From Bacillota bacterium (GTDB lineage: Bacteria; Bacillota; UBA4882; UBA8346): a stretch of DNA of 64,000 bases. The position numbers and the translations under genes are program-made. Positions within the stretch are counted from its first letter, which is position 1. Every line of letters starts with the position of its first letter. The DNA lies in contig JAEZJK010000015.1 in NCBI GenBank assembly GCA_023415835.1, forward strand, positions 55,810 to 119,809. The letters are read 5' to 3'. The notes beneath the pieces are model-generated. The model saw only the letters and a list, made by a program, of their open reading frames with translations, did not search any database and was not told where the DNA came from. Of this stretch, positions 1 through 7,408 are shown piece after piece.

Positions 1-327
1 CTCACCATGCCAATTCGAGGACCGTCAGACCCCAAAGAACGACATGAGGCCGGAGAAACTTTAATCGTTACCAATAAAGAAGCGGATAACATCTTGAAAC
101 ATGGCGCCGGAATTGTTACTAACACATTACCGGATCCGGAGGTGATAGACGATGCCAACATTAGAGCAAGCCGTGACTTACTTCTCAACTCACCTGGACA
201 ACGCAACCTGGACAGCGGCGGACGAACCGACAAAAACAGCACTGCTAACAGCCGCCGAGGTGGAAATAAACAGCCTTCCACTCAAGGCAATGATCACCAA
301 CGAACTCAAAAACAAGGCGATATTTGA
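1..327 (+). CDS. Small phage structural protein (uncertain, possibly 5'-partial)
   Basis: The frame is open from base 1, with an ATG at 7. The first 50 or so residues (MPIRGPSDPKERHEAGETL, then VTNKEADNILKHGAGIV) look like the short phage head-region proteins that read 'G-E-x-hydrophobic ... A-x-x-h-x-x-x-G-A'. The second half overlaps the better supported gene at 152 by 176 bases and is low-complexity and unlike any domain. The true product may therefore end nearer 150 through a small frameshift: another frame has TGA and TAG at 143-148, exactly where a stop would be expected. The family is not recognised. It lies in the head-to-tail joining block. Confidence 0.4.
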   Translation, partial: LTMPIRGPSDPKERHEAGETLIVTNKEADNILKHGAGIVTNTLPDPEVIDDANIRASRDLLLNSPGQRNLDSGGRTDKNSTANSRRGGNKQPSTQGNDHQRTQKQGDI

Positions 328-511
328 GCAGGCTATTTTTCGGCTGAAGTATGGCGATAAAAGGGAAAATGTGCAGGCTCACGGTGTCAAATCTGTTTCC
401 ATTTCCGGTGGCGCTTCCGAATCATACACTCAGTTAGTGTTTGGTATCCCGTTGGCTCCCCGAGCGAAACTATTTTTGACCGGTCAATTTCAAGTGGGGG
501 CGATAGTATGA
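152..511 (+). CDS. Phage head-tail connector / adaptor protein
   Basis: This is a 119-residue protein with a strong Shine-Dalgarno (GGAGGTGAT, 138-146) before the ATG. It begins MPTLEQAVTYFSTHLDN, followed by a helical region containing W20 and TAAEVEINSLPL, then a beta-rich tail. This is the usual layout of the small connector and DnaT-like head-tail proteins placed between capsid and tail genes of siphophages. Its stop overlaps the next start by 4 bases, so the two genes are translationally coupled. The assignment rests on size, composition and position rather than on a diagnostic motif. Confidence 0.55.
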   Translation: MPTLEQAVTYFSTHLDNATWTAADEPTKTALLTAAEVEINSLPLKAMITNELKNKAIFEQAIFRLKYGDKRENVQAHGVKSVSISGGASESYTQLVFGIPLAPRAKLFLTGQFQVGAIV

Positions 512-822
512 ACCTTTTGGATATTTATTTAAACCAAAGTCTAATATGGATCCCAGCACAGAGAAATGCAGACGGAACCACTAAAAAAGATGGCTCCGGG
601 AGAGTGTTATATAACAACGAATTATCTATTAAAGGATTTCTGTGCGATAAATTCCAAATGATTCGCGATAAAACCGGGGCTGAAGTTATTTCTTCCGGAT
701 TTGCTAAAGTTAAGGTAATGGTTGAAATTGATGACAAAATCAATGGGCGGCTTATAATCGGGCGAAACATCCACAAAGACTTTACCGGAGAAGATGAAGG
801 CCGGACGGTATACCTCAAATGA
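508..822 (+). CDS. Putative phage head-closure / stopper protein
   Basis: This 104-residue beta-rich protein (MNLLDIYLNQSLIWIP...) overlaps its upstream neighbour by 4 bases (ATGA) and the downstream gene by 4 bases. The position is second after the connector and before a gp10-like protein. In HK97 and lambda-type phages this slot holds the head-closure protein or stopper. No catalytic motif is visible. The function is inferred from synteny only. Confidence 0.5.
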   Translation: MNLLDIYLNQSLIWIPAQRNADGTTKKDGSGRVLYNNELSIKGFLCDKFQMIRDKTGAEVISSGFAKVKVMVEIDDKINGRLIIGRNIHKDFTGEDEGRTVYLK

Positions 823-1292
823 GCGATGATATTTTTAAATTTGACTTTGATTTTGAGGGAATCGACGAGGTTTGTAATAACCTCGATCTATATGACCAGA
901 AAGCAATTGATGCCGTTACTCATGCCCAGGTTGAAAATACTGAAGCTCTTCTTGGAAAGTCAATGCGAATCGTCCCTCATGATGAAGGTATGCTCGAAGG
1001 ATCCGGGAGCGCTAAAGTAAACGAAGTCGAAGTTGCCGGAGTTGAACCAGACGAAGGGGAAGAAGGATCATTTCATGTTGTTTCAAAGGGAGAACCAAAT
1101 TCGGTTCGCCCGGGTGCAGTCATAACCGGAACGGTTAGCTATAACAAACCATATGCAGCCAGGCAACATGAAGATTTAAGTTACCGGCATAAGGAAGGGC
1201 GCCAAGCCAAATATTTGGAACAGCCGCTTAAAGAATTTGTTCGCCAGTTCGCCCAAAATATAACCAAAGCGATTAAGGGGGTTAGGAGATGA
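819..1292 (+). CDS. HK97 gp10-like head-tail / minor tail protein
   Basis: This 157-residue protein has an N-terminal helical part (FDFEGIDEVCNNLDLYDQKA), a central segment with VPHDEGMLEGSGSAKV, and an ending of the form PYAARQHEDLSYRH ... YLEQPLKEF. The 'T-G-x-L-x-x-S' like stretch, followed by YA-x-x-Q-H-E and a final helix, is characteristic of the HK97 gp10 / lambda Z family, which sits at the head-tail joint. It overlaps both neighbours by 4 bases. The gp10-type call is reasonable on motif plus position. Confidence 0.65.
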   Translation: MSDDIFKFDFDFEGIDEVCNNLDLYDQKAIDAVTHAQVENTEALLGKSMRIVPHDEGMLEGSGSAKVNEVEVAGVEPDEGEEGSFHVVSKGEPNSVRPGAVITGTVSYNKPYAARQHEDLSYRHKEGRQAKYLEQPLKEFVRQFAQNITKAIKGVRR

Positions 1293-1714
1293 ATGCGAAG
1301 GATTTAGCTGAATATTGCGCTTCGCCTCCGGAACCGGAGGGAGGGGAAGAGCCGCTTAATACTCCGGATTTAGGAGTTATTGGTGAAACTCTCTTTTATT
1401 CATATCTGCCAAACAACCCTGATAATTGTGTTGTTATTTATGACACCGGCGGATGGGCGAAAGATCTGGATATAACAAGGAGCGATCCAACATTCCAATT
1501 TGTATTTAGAGCGGCCAGTTATGACGAAGCCCAAGTATTAATCAAAAAGTTTAAAGACTGGTTTATTCCTGATGGTATCCCGAAAAAGCTGTTTAATATC
1601 GGCTTATATTACATTCATTTGGTTCAACCTTTACAGGCTGAACCTTTTCATTTGGGGCAAGACCAAAACGGCCGGGATAAGTTTACCTGGAATTTCACCT
1701 TTATAGTTCACTAA
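1289..1714 (+). CDS. Phage tail terminator (minor capsid-type) protein
   Basis: This 141-residue protein has an alpha/beta pattern. N-terminal helix residues give way to LFYSYLPNNPDNCVVIYDTGG, then FQFVFRAASYDEAQVLIKKF, and a C-terminal beta strand (KFTWNFTFIVH). Tail terminators of siphophages (lambda gpU class and 'minor capsid protein' of Gram-positive phages) share this length, the paired beta sheet and helix, and this place directly before the tail tube gene. The family is assigned by position and layout. There is no catalytic function to test. Confidence 0.55.
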   Translation: MNAKDLAEYCASPPEPEGGEEPLNTPDLGVIGETLFYSYLPNNPDNCVVIYDTGGWAKDLDITRSDPTFQFVFRAASYDEAQVLIKKFKDWFIPDGIPKKLFNIGLYYIHLVQPLQAEPFHLGQDQNGRDKFTWNFTFIVH

Positions 1715-1737
1715 ATTAAACGAAAGGATGTGATTAT

Positions 1738-2589
1738 ATGCCACAGTGGCAAATGGGGCCGGCTAAATGGTTTTGGGGTGGAACTGGATCCGAACACTTG
1801 CAAGACGTTTATACTAAAGGGGCTGAATTTACCGTTACCCCCCAAACTCAACCAGTAGAGTTTGACATCGTTGGTCATGTCGACGACATCGAAACCGATC
1901 TATCGGTAGAAGCTAAAATCGCCATAGCATTGGCTCCAAAAATGGATATTAGTACATTCCTCCCGTATATCAACAAAATAGTTGACGGGGACAAAGTACT
2001 CTTCGATGGCGTGGTAGACATTGGACGGAGCTTGAGAGACAGGGGCAAAGCTTTGATGTTGCATCCTGCCAATCTACCCGACAGCGATGTTAGCCAAGAC
2101 TTTTACATGCCTTGCGCTGTCTGTACGTCTGGATTCAGAGTAGTCTACGATAACACGACTGTCCGGATTATCGAAGCTACCTTTACAGGCTATGTTGACA
2201 ATCTGACCAGTAAACGCAAGTTTCAAATCGGTGACCGGACCGCAGCGGTTGATGTAACGCCTCCAACGGTCGATAGTACAGTACCGTTGGATGATGCGGT
2301 TGATGTTCCGGTTGCAAGCGGGTTGAACATTGATTTTGTAATGGATGAGGCCATTGATCCGGCGACCGTGATTAAGAGCAATACTTTAATCATGAAGACT
2401 ACAGATCAATCTGTTTTCTCCAATTACACAGTGACCTATCTTTCCGCCGCGAAGACAATCCGGTTAACGACTACCGCAGTTTTAGCCAACTCCACCGAGT
2501 ATGTAGTAACTTTAACAACCGGAGTCAAGGACGTGAATGGTAACGCTATAGCGGCTCCGGCTACGCTCAAATTTACTACCGCAGCTTAG
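1738..2589 (+). CDS. Major tail (tube) protein with C-terminal Ig-like domain
   Basis: This 283-residue protein has a good Shine-Dalgarno (AAAGGATGTGA) and an ATG start. Residues 1-170 have the all-beta composition of a siphophage tail-tube subunit (TKGAEFTVTPQTQPVEFDIVG, VDDIETDLSVEAKIAIALAP). From about residue 172 (VDVTPPTVDSTVPLDDAV) to the end is a bacterial Ig-like domain of the Big_5 type, closing with STEYVVTLTTGVKDVNGN and LKFTTAA. Such decorations on tail tubes stick out from the surface and often bind sugars. It is followed by the chaperone pair, as in lambda V-G-T. A short hairpin (GGAGGG...CCCTCTCC, about 2612-2633) lies just after the stop. Confidence 0.75.
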   Translation: MPQWQMGPAKWFWGGTGSEHLQDVYTKGAEFTVTPQTQPVEFDIVGHVDDIETDLSVEAKIAIALAPKMDISTFLPYINKIVDGDKVLFDGVVDIGRSLRDRGKALMLHPANLPDSDVSQDFYMPCAVCTSGFRVVYDNTTVRIIEATFTGYVDNLTSKRKFQIGDRTAAVDVTPPTVDSTVPLDDAVDVPVASGLNIDFVMDEAIDPATVIKSNTLIMKTTDQSVFSNYTVTYLSAAKTIRLTTTAVLANSTEYVVTLTTGVKDVNGNAIAAPATLKFTTAA

Positions 2590-2667
2590 TTAATGAATTG
2601 TTATTGAAAAGGGGAGGGCTAAAAACCCTCTCCTTGATTTTAAAAACTTAAGTTGGAGGAAATTACA

Positions 2668-3102
2668 ATGCAAACCTATATCGACCTTGATAAATTGGTA
2701 CCTGAAAAGTTAACGATGAAAATAAACGATAAAGTGTATGACGTTAAAGATATAACCGTGGAGATGTTCCTTGAAATCCTGCAACTCTGCGAATTAGGAG
2801 TTGGTCATGATCCGAACCTCACCAGTTTTATTGACGAACTAAAAAAGGCAGTTAAAAAGAACTGGATTGTTCGGGCTATAGACAAAATTCAAAGACTCAT
2901 TCGCCGCGGGAAGCCTATTTCCGATGATGAAGGCAAAAAGAAACTGGCACGATTTCTTAAAAAAGTTGTTCCGGATTTACCAATGCCAATTCTCCGGGCC
3001 ATGAGTCAAGCGCAGATTCAGGGTTTCTTAGAATTTCTGATTCAGTCTTATTACACAGGGCAAACTGACCCAAATTTTCAGAAACCGATGGCGAGACTGT
3101 AA
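2668..3102 (+). CDS. Tail assembly chaperone (gpG-like)
   Basis: This 144-residue protein starts at ATG 2668, 7-9 bases after GGAGG; an upstream in-frame ATG-like start at 2653 would overlap that Shine-Dalgarno. It is acidic/basic mixed and mostly helical (KDITVEMFLEILQLC, FLKKVVPDLPMPILR, ending FQKPMARL). In siphophages this gene lies between tail tube and tape measure and is made both alone and as a -1 frameshift fusion with the next frame. That pattern is directly visible here (slippery heptamer at 3072-3078). The G-type product coats the tape measure protein during tail assembly. Confidence 0.75.
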   Translation: MQTYIDLDKLVPEKLTMKINDKVYDVKDITVEMFLEILQLCELGVGHDPNLTSFIDELKKAVKKNWIVRAIDKIQRLIRRGKPISDDEGKKKLARFLKKVVPDLPMPILRAMSQAQIQGFLEFLIQSYYTGQTDPNFQKPMARL

Positions 3103-3410
3103 AGCCTGAAAAGCTCGACATCGGATGGTCCTTTTCAGAGTTCTTGCATTGGTATCCTGGTTATACAGAGGAATCAATGATGCAAATGTCGGTGCGACGG
3201 TTCTTTTTGTTACAAAAGAACATTGCAAAGATACAAGCGCGAGAAAATTATGATCGCTGGTTAATGTCTAACTGGAGCTACCTTGGAGCAGAAGCCAAAG
3301 AGTTTAAAGAAAAATACTTCGCCAATATGGTTAAGGTTGCCTTTCCTGATTCAGAGGCAGCAAAACCTTATTGGGATAATCCGGAGCCAGGCCTAAAACA
3401 GATTAAATAG
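3069..3410 (+). CDS. Tail assembly chaperone, T-frame extension (gpGT fusion part)
   Basis: This frame is -1 relative to the preceding chaperone. It is open only from 3069, right after a TGA at 3066, to the TAG at 3408-3410. It has no convincing start or Shine-Dalgarno of its own. It adds about 110 residues (SETDGETVKPEKLDIGW..., SEFLHWYPGYTEESMMQMS, then RENYDRWLMSNWSYLG). The two frames share just 34 bases, and these contain the heptamer A AAT TTT in the zero frame. The expected fusion (2668 to 3078, then 3078 to 3410) is about 247 residues. It would bind both tape measure and tail tube proteins. Confidence 0.75.
   Translation, partial: PKFSETDGETVKPEKLDIGWSFSEFLHWYPGYTEESMMQMSVRRFFLLQKNIAKIQARENYDRWLMSNWSYLGAEAKEFKEKYFANMVKVAFPDSEAAKPYWDNPEPGLKQIK
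3072..3078 (+). other. Programmed -1 frameshift slippery site
   Basis: The bases read A AAT TTT in the frame of the upstream chaperone, which fits the canonical X XXY YYZ rule (AAA, TTT, T). Slipping back one base moves ribosomes into the only open frame, which runs to 3410. An overlapping, weaker CCCAAAT option sits 3 bases earlier. Frameshifting at this point is a conserved feature of tailed-phage G/GT genes. Confidence 0.75.
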
Positions 3411-3421
3411 GAGGGATTGAT

Positions 3422-6040
3422 TTGCCAGAATACGATGCTGGAACAGTAAAAGCAACAATGGTCGCCGACGGTAAAAGGCTGCATGGTGGAGTAGAAACAG
3501 CGAAAAAAGATATGCAATCCCTCCAAGACGAGGCTAAAAAGGTTAAAGAATCTTGGCGAGATATGGGGGTTGCAGCTGGGATTAGTTTTACCGCGATTAC
3601 GGCCGGAGTTTGGAAAGCAACCCAGGCTAATAATCAATTAAAAGCTTCGATGATGGGTTTGGATTCCATTGCTAAAGGAACCGTAGGAACCTATTCAAAA
3701 ATCGAAGTAGAGTTGGAGAAGGTCCGAGCAGACGGAATGATTCCACTGACTAACGCGATTGCGGCTTACAAAAATTTACTAAGCCGGTATCAAGATGAAG
3801 ATACCGCGATTCAAATGTTCAATAAAATTGCCGATGCCGCCGCATTTGGGCGTTCAGCTCATTTATCTCTGGGCGATGCGATTCAAGGTACTACGGAGGG
3901 GCTTCGCAATGAAAATAGCGCATTAACAGACAACGGCGGAATCACCAAGAATTTATCTGTTATGTGGAAAGACTATGCCGCCCAACTTGGCAAGACCATA
4001 GGGCAATTAACCGAAGCCGAGAAACGTCAAGCCGAGGTAAACGGTTTTATAGAGGAGGGTCGATTCCAAACCGGCGACTTAGCCAAGCTTCAGCAGCAAT
4101 TAGCCGGCCAGATGTCTAAGGCCAACGCCGAAACGAACCAGGCCGTTGCCGCTTTTGGCGACGCATTAGAACCAGCCCTGGTCGGAGTAGTAGGCGGATA
4201 CTCCGATATGATGAAGCATATTCGAGATTTTATTCAAACCTCTCCTGGAATGGTCGCAGGGATTACAGCCGGGGCTATGGCTATGACCGGATTGGTATCT
4301 GTAACTTCGGCCTGGATAGCTCTGGACTTAGGGAAAAAGATTGCGGCAGGGTTTACGGCATTAACCTCTGGCCCTGTTGGTTGGACCATGATTGCTCTTT
4401 CTGCTTTAACTGCAGTAATCGTTGGATTAAATACGCATATGGCAAAGATGAGGGAGGAGCAGTCTAAACTAGCCGATACTTACCGAGACCAGACGAATGA
4501 ATTGAGTGCTCTTATTGACAGGTATGAAGTCCTTAGAGATAAAACCAATAAAACGGCTGAAGAAAAAAAGGAACTCCGAGATGTATCATATGAAATAGCT
4601 AGAATGGTACCCGACTCGGTGCAAGGATATGATGATGAAAGGGTAGCGATTATCGATCTTACCAAAGCCGTTGATGAACTGGTCACCTCTAAAACGAAAG
4701 AATTAAACCTTAGAAAACAGACGATTCGGTCCGACTATAATGATGAGTTAAAAAATCAAGAGAAGATATTGCAACAAATGAAGGATGCTGCTGATTTTTA
4801 CCATGACCAGGTTAGGCAAATCCAAGAATTAAGTGAAGACAGCCCAGAACTGATTTCTAAAGATGAAGCTTCAAAAAGAATCGAAAACCTTAAACTCAGG
4901 CATGAAGAACAAAGCGCAAACCTGCGTCAACAACTAGATGTTAACAAGCAAATACTGACTGAACTGATTGCCGAGGAAAATAAGATAAACCAACAGTTAG
5001 GCAGCGGTATTACCAGGCAGACAATTAAAGCTGAGAAGGTCAATCCAACAGGGCCCCCCGATCCAGATCCCTTGGATGCCCAAAAAGCTCAACAGCAAAA
5101 AGACTTAGAATACAAGCTAAATATAGAAAGCTTAGAACGGCAAAAGAAATTTAAAGAAGCCGAAATAGCCGAAGAATATCAACGGTACTATGAAGAACTC
5201 AAACTGGCCGAAGACAACGCCGCTCTCATTCAAGAAGTTGAAACCAGCCATAAAGAACGGCTCGCGGCCATTGATGAAAAATACATTGAGCAAGAGCGTC
5301 AGCGCAACCAAGAACTAACTGATGAAATCATCCGCATGACCGGGACTAAAGAAGAGCAGGAAGAACTCTATATCAAGCGTCATGCCGAACAGATGCAACG
5401 GGACGGGTACAATTTCCAACAGATTGAGGATTGGAAAGCAGCGTATCATCAGCAGAAACTTAATGAGCAAACAGCATATGAGGCCGACTGGATTGCCGGT
5501 ATTATTACACGTCAGCGGACTCTCGAAGACTTTTGGAAAGAGTTGATGAATAACCTTGTCCGGGAATATGTCCAAAACTTTCTGCTTAAAATCAAAGCCG
5601 CCAATGCAGCTGCGGGAGGTGGAGGAGGCGATTTTTGGGGAACCTTGTTAGGTTTGTTTAACATGTTTGGTGGTGGAGGTAGTGGACTAGGATCGACTGA
5701 TCTACCCGGCATACCTACAAATATGGCATCGAGGGGTATGATTGTCCCGGCCGCTTCGAATGGTATGATATTACCTCCTTCTTTTGGGACTGATACTGTA
5801 TTATCCGCCTTGACCCCGAAAGAAATGGTATTGCCGGTTGACATTAGCGAAGGATTGCAGCAGATGATTCGGCAAGGTTCACAGCCGCAAAACGTTACTA
5901 ATAATATCACCAACAACTATATTGATGCCATTGATGAACAAGGGGTTGCTCAGTTTTTCTATAAGTATAGAGATAATGTAGTTGGCGTTGTCCAGGACAA
6001 CCAACGGCGGGGCGGGGCGCTTAGGAGGAGTGAGGAGTAA
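3422..6040 (+). CDS. Tail tape measure protein
   Basis: This is the 872-residue protein expected to set tail length. The start is TTG at 3422, 6-8 bases after GGAGGG; no better ATG is near. Residues 1-260 are helical with a phage tail tape measure pattern (KATQANNQLKASMMGLDSI, YKNLLSRYQDEDTAIQMF). Hydrophobic helices lie at about 275-340 (MVAGITAGAMAMTGLVSV, GWTMIALSALTAVIVGL). Long coiled coils at 345-700 follow, then a Gly-rich stretch (AAAGGGGGDFWGTLLG) and a beta-type end. At about 2.6 kb it would correspond to a tail of roughly 130 nm, using the usual 0.15 nm per residue. Its stop overlaps the next ATG (TAATG). Confidence 0.9.
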   Translation: MPEYDAGTVKATMVADGKRLHGGVETAKKDMQSLQDEAKKVKESWRDMGVAAGISFTAITAGVWKATQANNQLKASMMGLDSIAKGTVGTYSKIEVELEKVRADGMIPLTNAIAAYKNLLSRYQDEDTAIQMFNKIADAAAFGRSAHLSLGDAIQGTTEGLRNENSALTDNGGITKNLSVMWKDYAAQLGKTIGQLTEAEKRQAEVNGFIEEGRFQTGDLAKLQQQLAGQMSKANAETNQAVAAFGDALEPALVGVVGGYSDMMKHIRDFIQTSPGMVAGITAGAMAMTGLVSVTSAWIALDLGKKIAAGFTALTSGPVGWTMIALSALTAVIVGLNTHMAKMREEQSKLADTYRDQTNELSALIDRYEVLRDKTNKTAEEKKELRDVSYEIARMVPDSVQGYDDERVAIIDLTKAVDELVTSKTKELNLRKQTIRSDYNDELKNQEKILQQMKDAADFYHDQVRQIQELSEDSPELISKDEASKRIENLKLRHEEQSANLRQQLDVNKQILTELIAEENKINQQLGSGITRQTIKAEKVNPTGPPDPDPLDAQKAQQQKDLEYKLNIESLERQKKFKEAEIAEEYQRYYEELKLAEDNAALIQEVETSHKERLAAIDEKYIEQERQRNQELTDEIIRMTGTKEEQEELYIKRHAEQMQRDGYNFQQIEDWKAAYHQQKLNEQTAYEADWIAGIITRQRTLEDFWKELMNNLVREYVQNFLLKIKAANAAAGGGGGDFWGTLLGLFNMFGGGGSGLGSTDLPGIPTNMASRGMIVPAASNGMILPPSFGTDTVLSALTPKEMVLPVDISEGLQQMIRQGSQPQNVTNNITNNYIDAIDEQGVAQFFYKYRDNVVGVVQDNQRRGGALRRSEE

Positions 6041-6390
6041 TGGAAACCTTTAGTATTCCGTTTCTCGGTGTTTATCAATTTAAATCATCTTGGAATACAA
6101 CAATTACTCCCCTCAGTTCAGGCAAAGAGCAGCGGATCGCAAATTGGGACGAATCCCGGAAGGCTTGGACAATTGAGTTTAAAAAAGATATTGATACTAT
6201 TAATCAAGCCCGAGAATTCTTTGACGCCCGTAAAGGTAAACACGAGGCGTTTTTATTTGTCCCGCCGCCAAAAAGCTCGACTGATGTCCCGGAGCCAGTT
6301 AAGGTTCGCTTTGATACCGACGATTTCGATGCGCAAATCAAATACAATGCCGCCGGTACATTTACCCTCCCCATAATCGAGGTGAAATGA
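6040..6390 (+). CDS. Minor tail protein, lambda gpM-like
   Basis: This 116-residue beta-rich protein (METFSIPFLGVYQFKSSWN, WTIEFKKDIDTINQAREFFDARKG, EAFLFVPP, VKVRFDTDDF) lies directly after the tape measure gene with overlapping stop and start. The pattern 'W-x-h-x-F ... h-x-x-F-F-x-x-x-G-x-x-x-x-F-x-F' followed by a 'V-R-F' strand is that of the gpM/DUF2460-like distal tail proteins. These form part of the tail tip complex with L, K and J. The gene order supports this. Confidence 0.7.
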   Translation: METFSIPFLGVYQFKSSWNTTITPLSSGKEQRIANWDESRKAWTIEFKKDIDTINQAREFFDARKGKHEAFLFVPPPKSSTDVPEPVKVRFDTDDFDAQIKYNAAGTFTLPIIEVK

Positions 6391-6391
6391 G

Positions 6392-7012
6392 ATGCCAAAA
6401 GGCCTTAACGAGGTAATGGTCGAGCAGTCCGAATTAGAGCAAAACCGGCCAATAGAACTATATGAAGTCGAGGTTGACGATGGCTTAATACTCCGTTATG
6501 CCGCAAACAATACCAATGATATTACATTCAACGGTTTTGTTTATCAGGCTGCGTCAATCTCCCGTACGGACGTTGAAACAAATATGGAATCAAAACTCGA
6601 AGAAGTAAGTATTACCCTCCCTAACGTCGACCGGGAGTTCTCGGCCTACGCAGCTAATGGTGGACGAATTAACGGCTATACTTGCCGAGTTTTGAAGGTC
6701 ATGCGCGATGCTTTGGACGATCCCCGCAACTATTCCATAACATTTCAGGGTGAGTTGGACGGTGCGGTCATAAACGGCAAGACCTTCGGCTTTCGGGTCC
6801 GGAGCTATAACGGGAGCTTTAATATCAAAGTACCGAGACGCAAGTATTCCCCGTTTTGTGAGCTTGACTTTAAGTTGGAATGGTGCGGATATACCGGATC
6901 GGAAATACTTTGCGATAGAACTCCTGAAAGATGTGAGCAACTAAGGAATTTGGACAATTACGGAGGTTTCCTGGCCGTGCCAAGAATCGTCAATCCCGGT
7001 GACAGGCAATGA
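6392..7012 (+). CDS. Tail tip protein, lambda gpL-like with iron-sulfur cysteines
   Basis: This 206-residue protein has an N-terminal beta domain (PIELYEVEVDDGLILRYAAN, YQAASISRTDVE). The C-terminal part has four cysteines at 156, 165, 174 and 181 in the order YSPFCELDF, WCGYTG, LCDRTPERC, then NYGGFLAVP. That Cys pattern and the GGF-h-x-x-P ending match the C-terminal domain of lambda gpL and DUF2163-type proteins. For gpL these residues are known to hold an iron-sulfur cluster in the tail tip. The stop overlaps the start of the next gene, as in lambda L-K. Confidence 0.8.
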   Translation: MPKGLNEVMVEQSELEQNRPIELYEVEVDDGLILRYAANNTNDITFNGFVYQAASISRTDVETNMESKLEEVSITLPNVDREFSAYAANGGRINGYTCRVLKVMRDALDDPRNYSITFQGELDGAVINGKTFGFRVRSYNGSFNIKVPRRKYSPFCELDFKLEWCGYTGSEILCDRTPERCEQLRNLDNYGGFLAVPRIVNPGDRQ

Positions 7013-7404
7013 CAACAAAAAGTAACATAAGTAAATATGTCGGTGTTCCTTACAAACTTAACGGACGGGATTTCGACGGAACCGATTGCCTTGGCCTCGT
7101 GTGGTTATACCTCAAAGACCAAGGCATTAATTTTCCAGACGGGGACGAACTACCGATAGACGAGAGCTGGCAAGAAAGCGCCGAAATGCGGTTTATTAAA
7201 GGGCTAGATACTATTGCCCAAAGGGTTGATGCGCCACAGAAAAACGATATTGTTTTGATTCATTGTTTCAAGCAATCGGCGCATATCGGGGTAATGATTA
7301 ACAACCAGGAAGTATTACACTCCCCTGATGATAGCGGGAGCCAATGGAATTCATTAAGCAATTATGGCAAACATCGTATTTTAGGCTTTTGGAGACTGAG
7401 GTGA
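7009..7404 (+). CDS. Tail-associated NlpC/P60 peptidase, lambda gpK-like
   Basis: This 131-residue NlpC/P60 cysteine peptidase domain stands alone. The catalytic Cys is C27 in FDGTDCLGL, the His is H92 in SAHIGVMI, and a third polar residue is H104 (EVLHS). In lambda gpK and its relatives this domain is at the tail tip and is thought to cut peptidoglycan stem peptides during DNA entry. The N-terminal Mov34/JAMM part found in lambda gpK is missing, which is common in phages of Gram-positive hosts. The start ATG overlaps the L-like gene by 4 bases. Confidence 0.8.
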   Translation: MTTKSNISKYVGVPYKLNGRDFDGTDCLGLVWLYLKDQGINFPDGDELPIDESWQESAEMRFIKGLDTIAQRVDAPQKNDIVLIHCFKQSAHIGVMINNQEVLHSPDDSGSQWNSLSNYGKHRILGFWRLR

Positions 7405-7408
7405 TATC

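Noticed and set aside
5512..5916. 134-residue minus-strand ORF inside the tape measure gene
   Set aside because: Pro-rich antisense shadow of a strongly supported gene.
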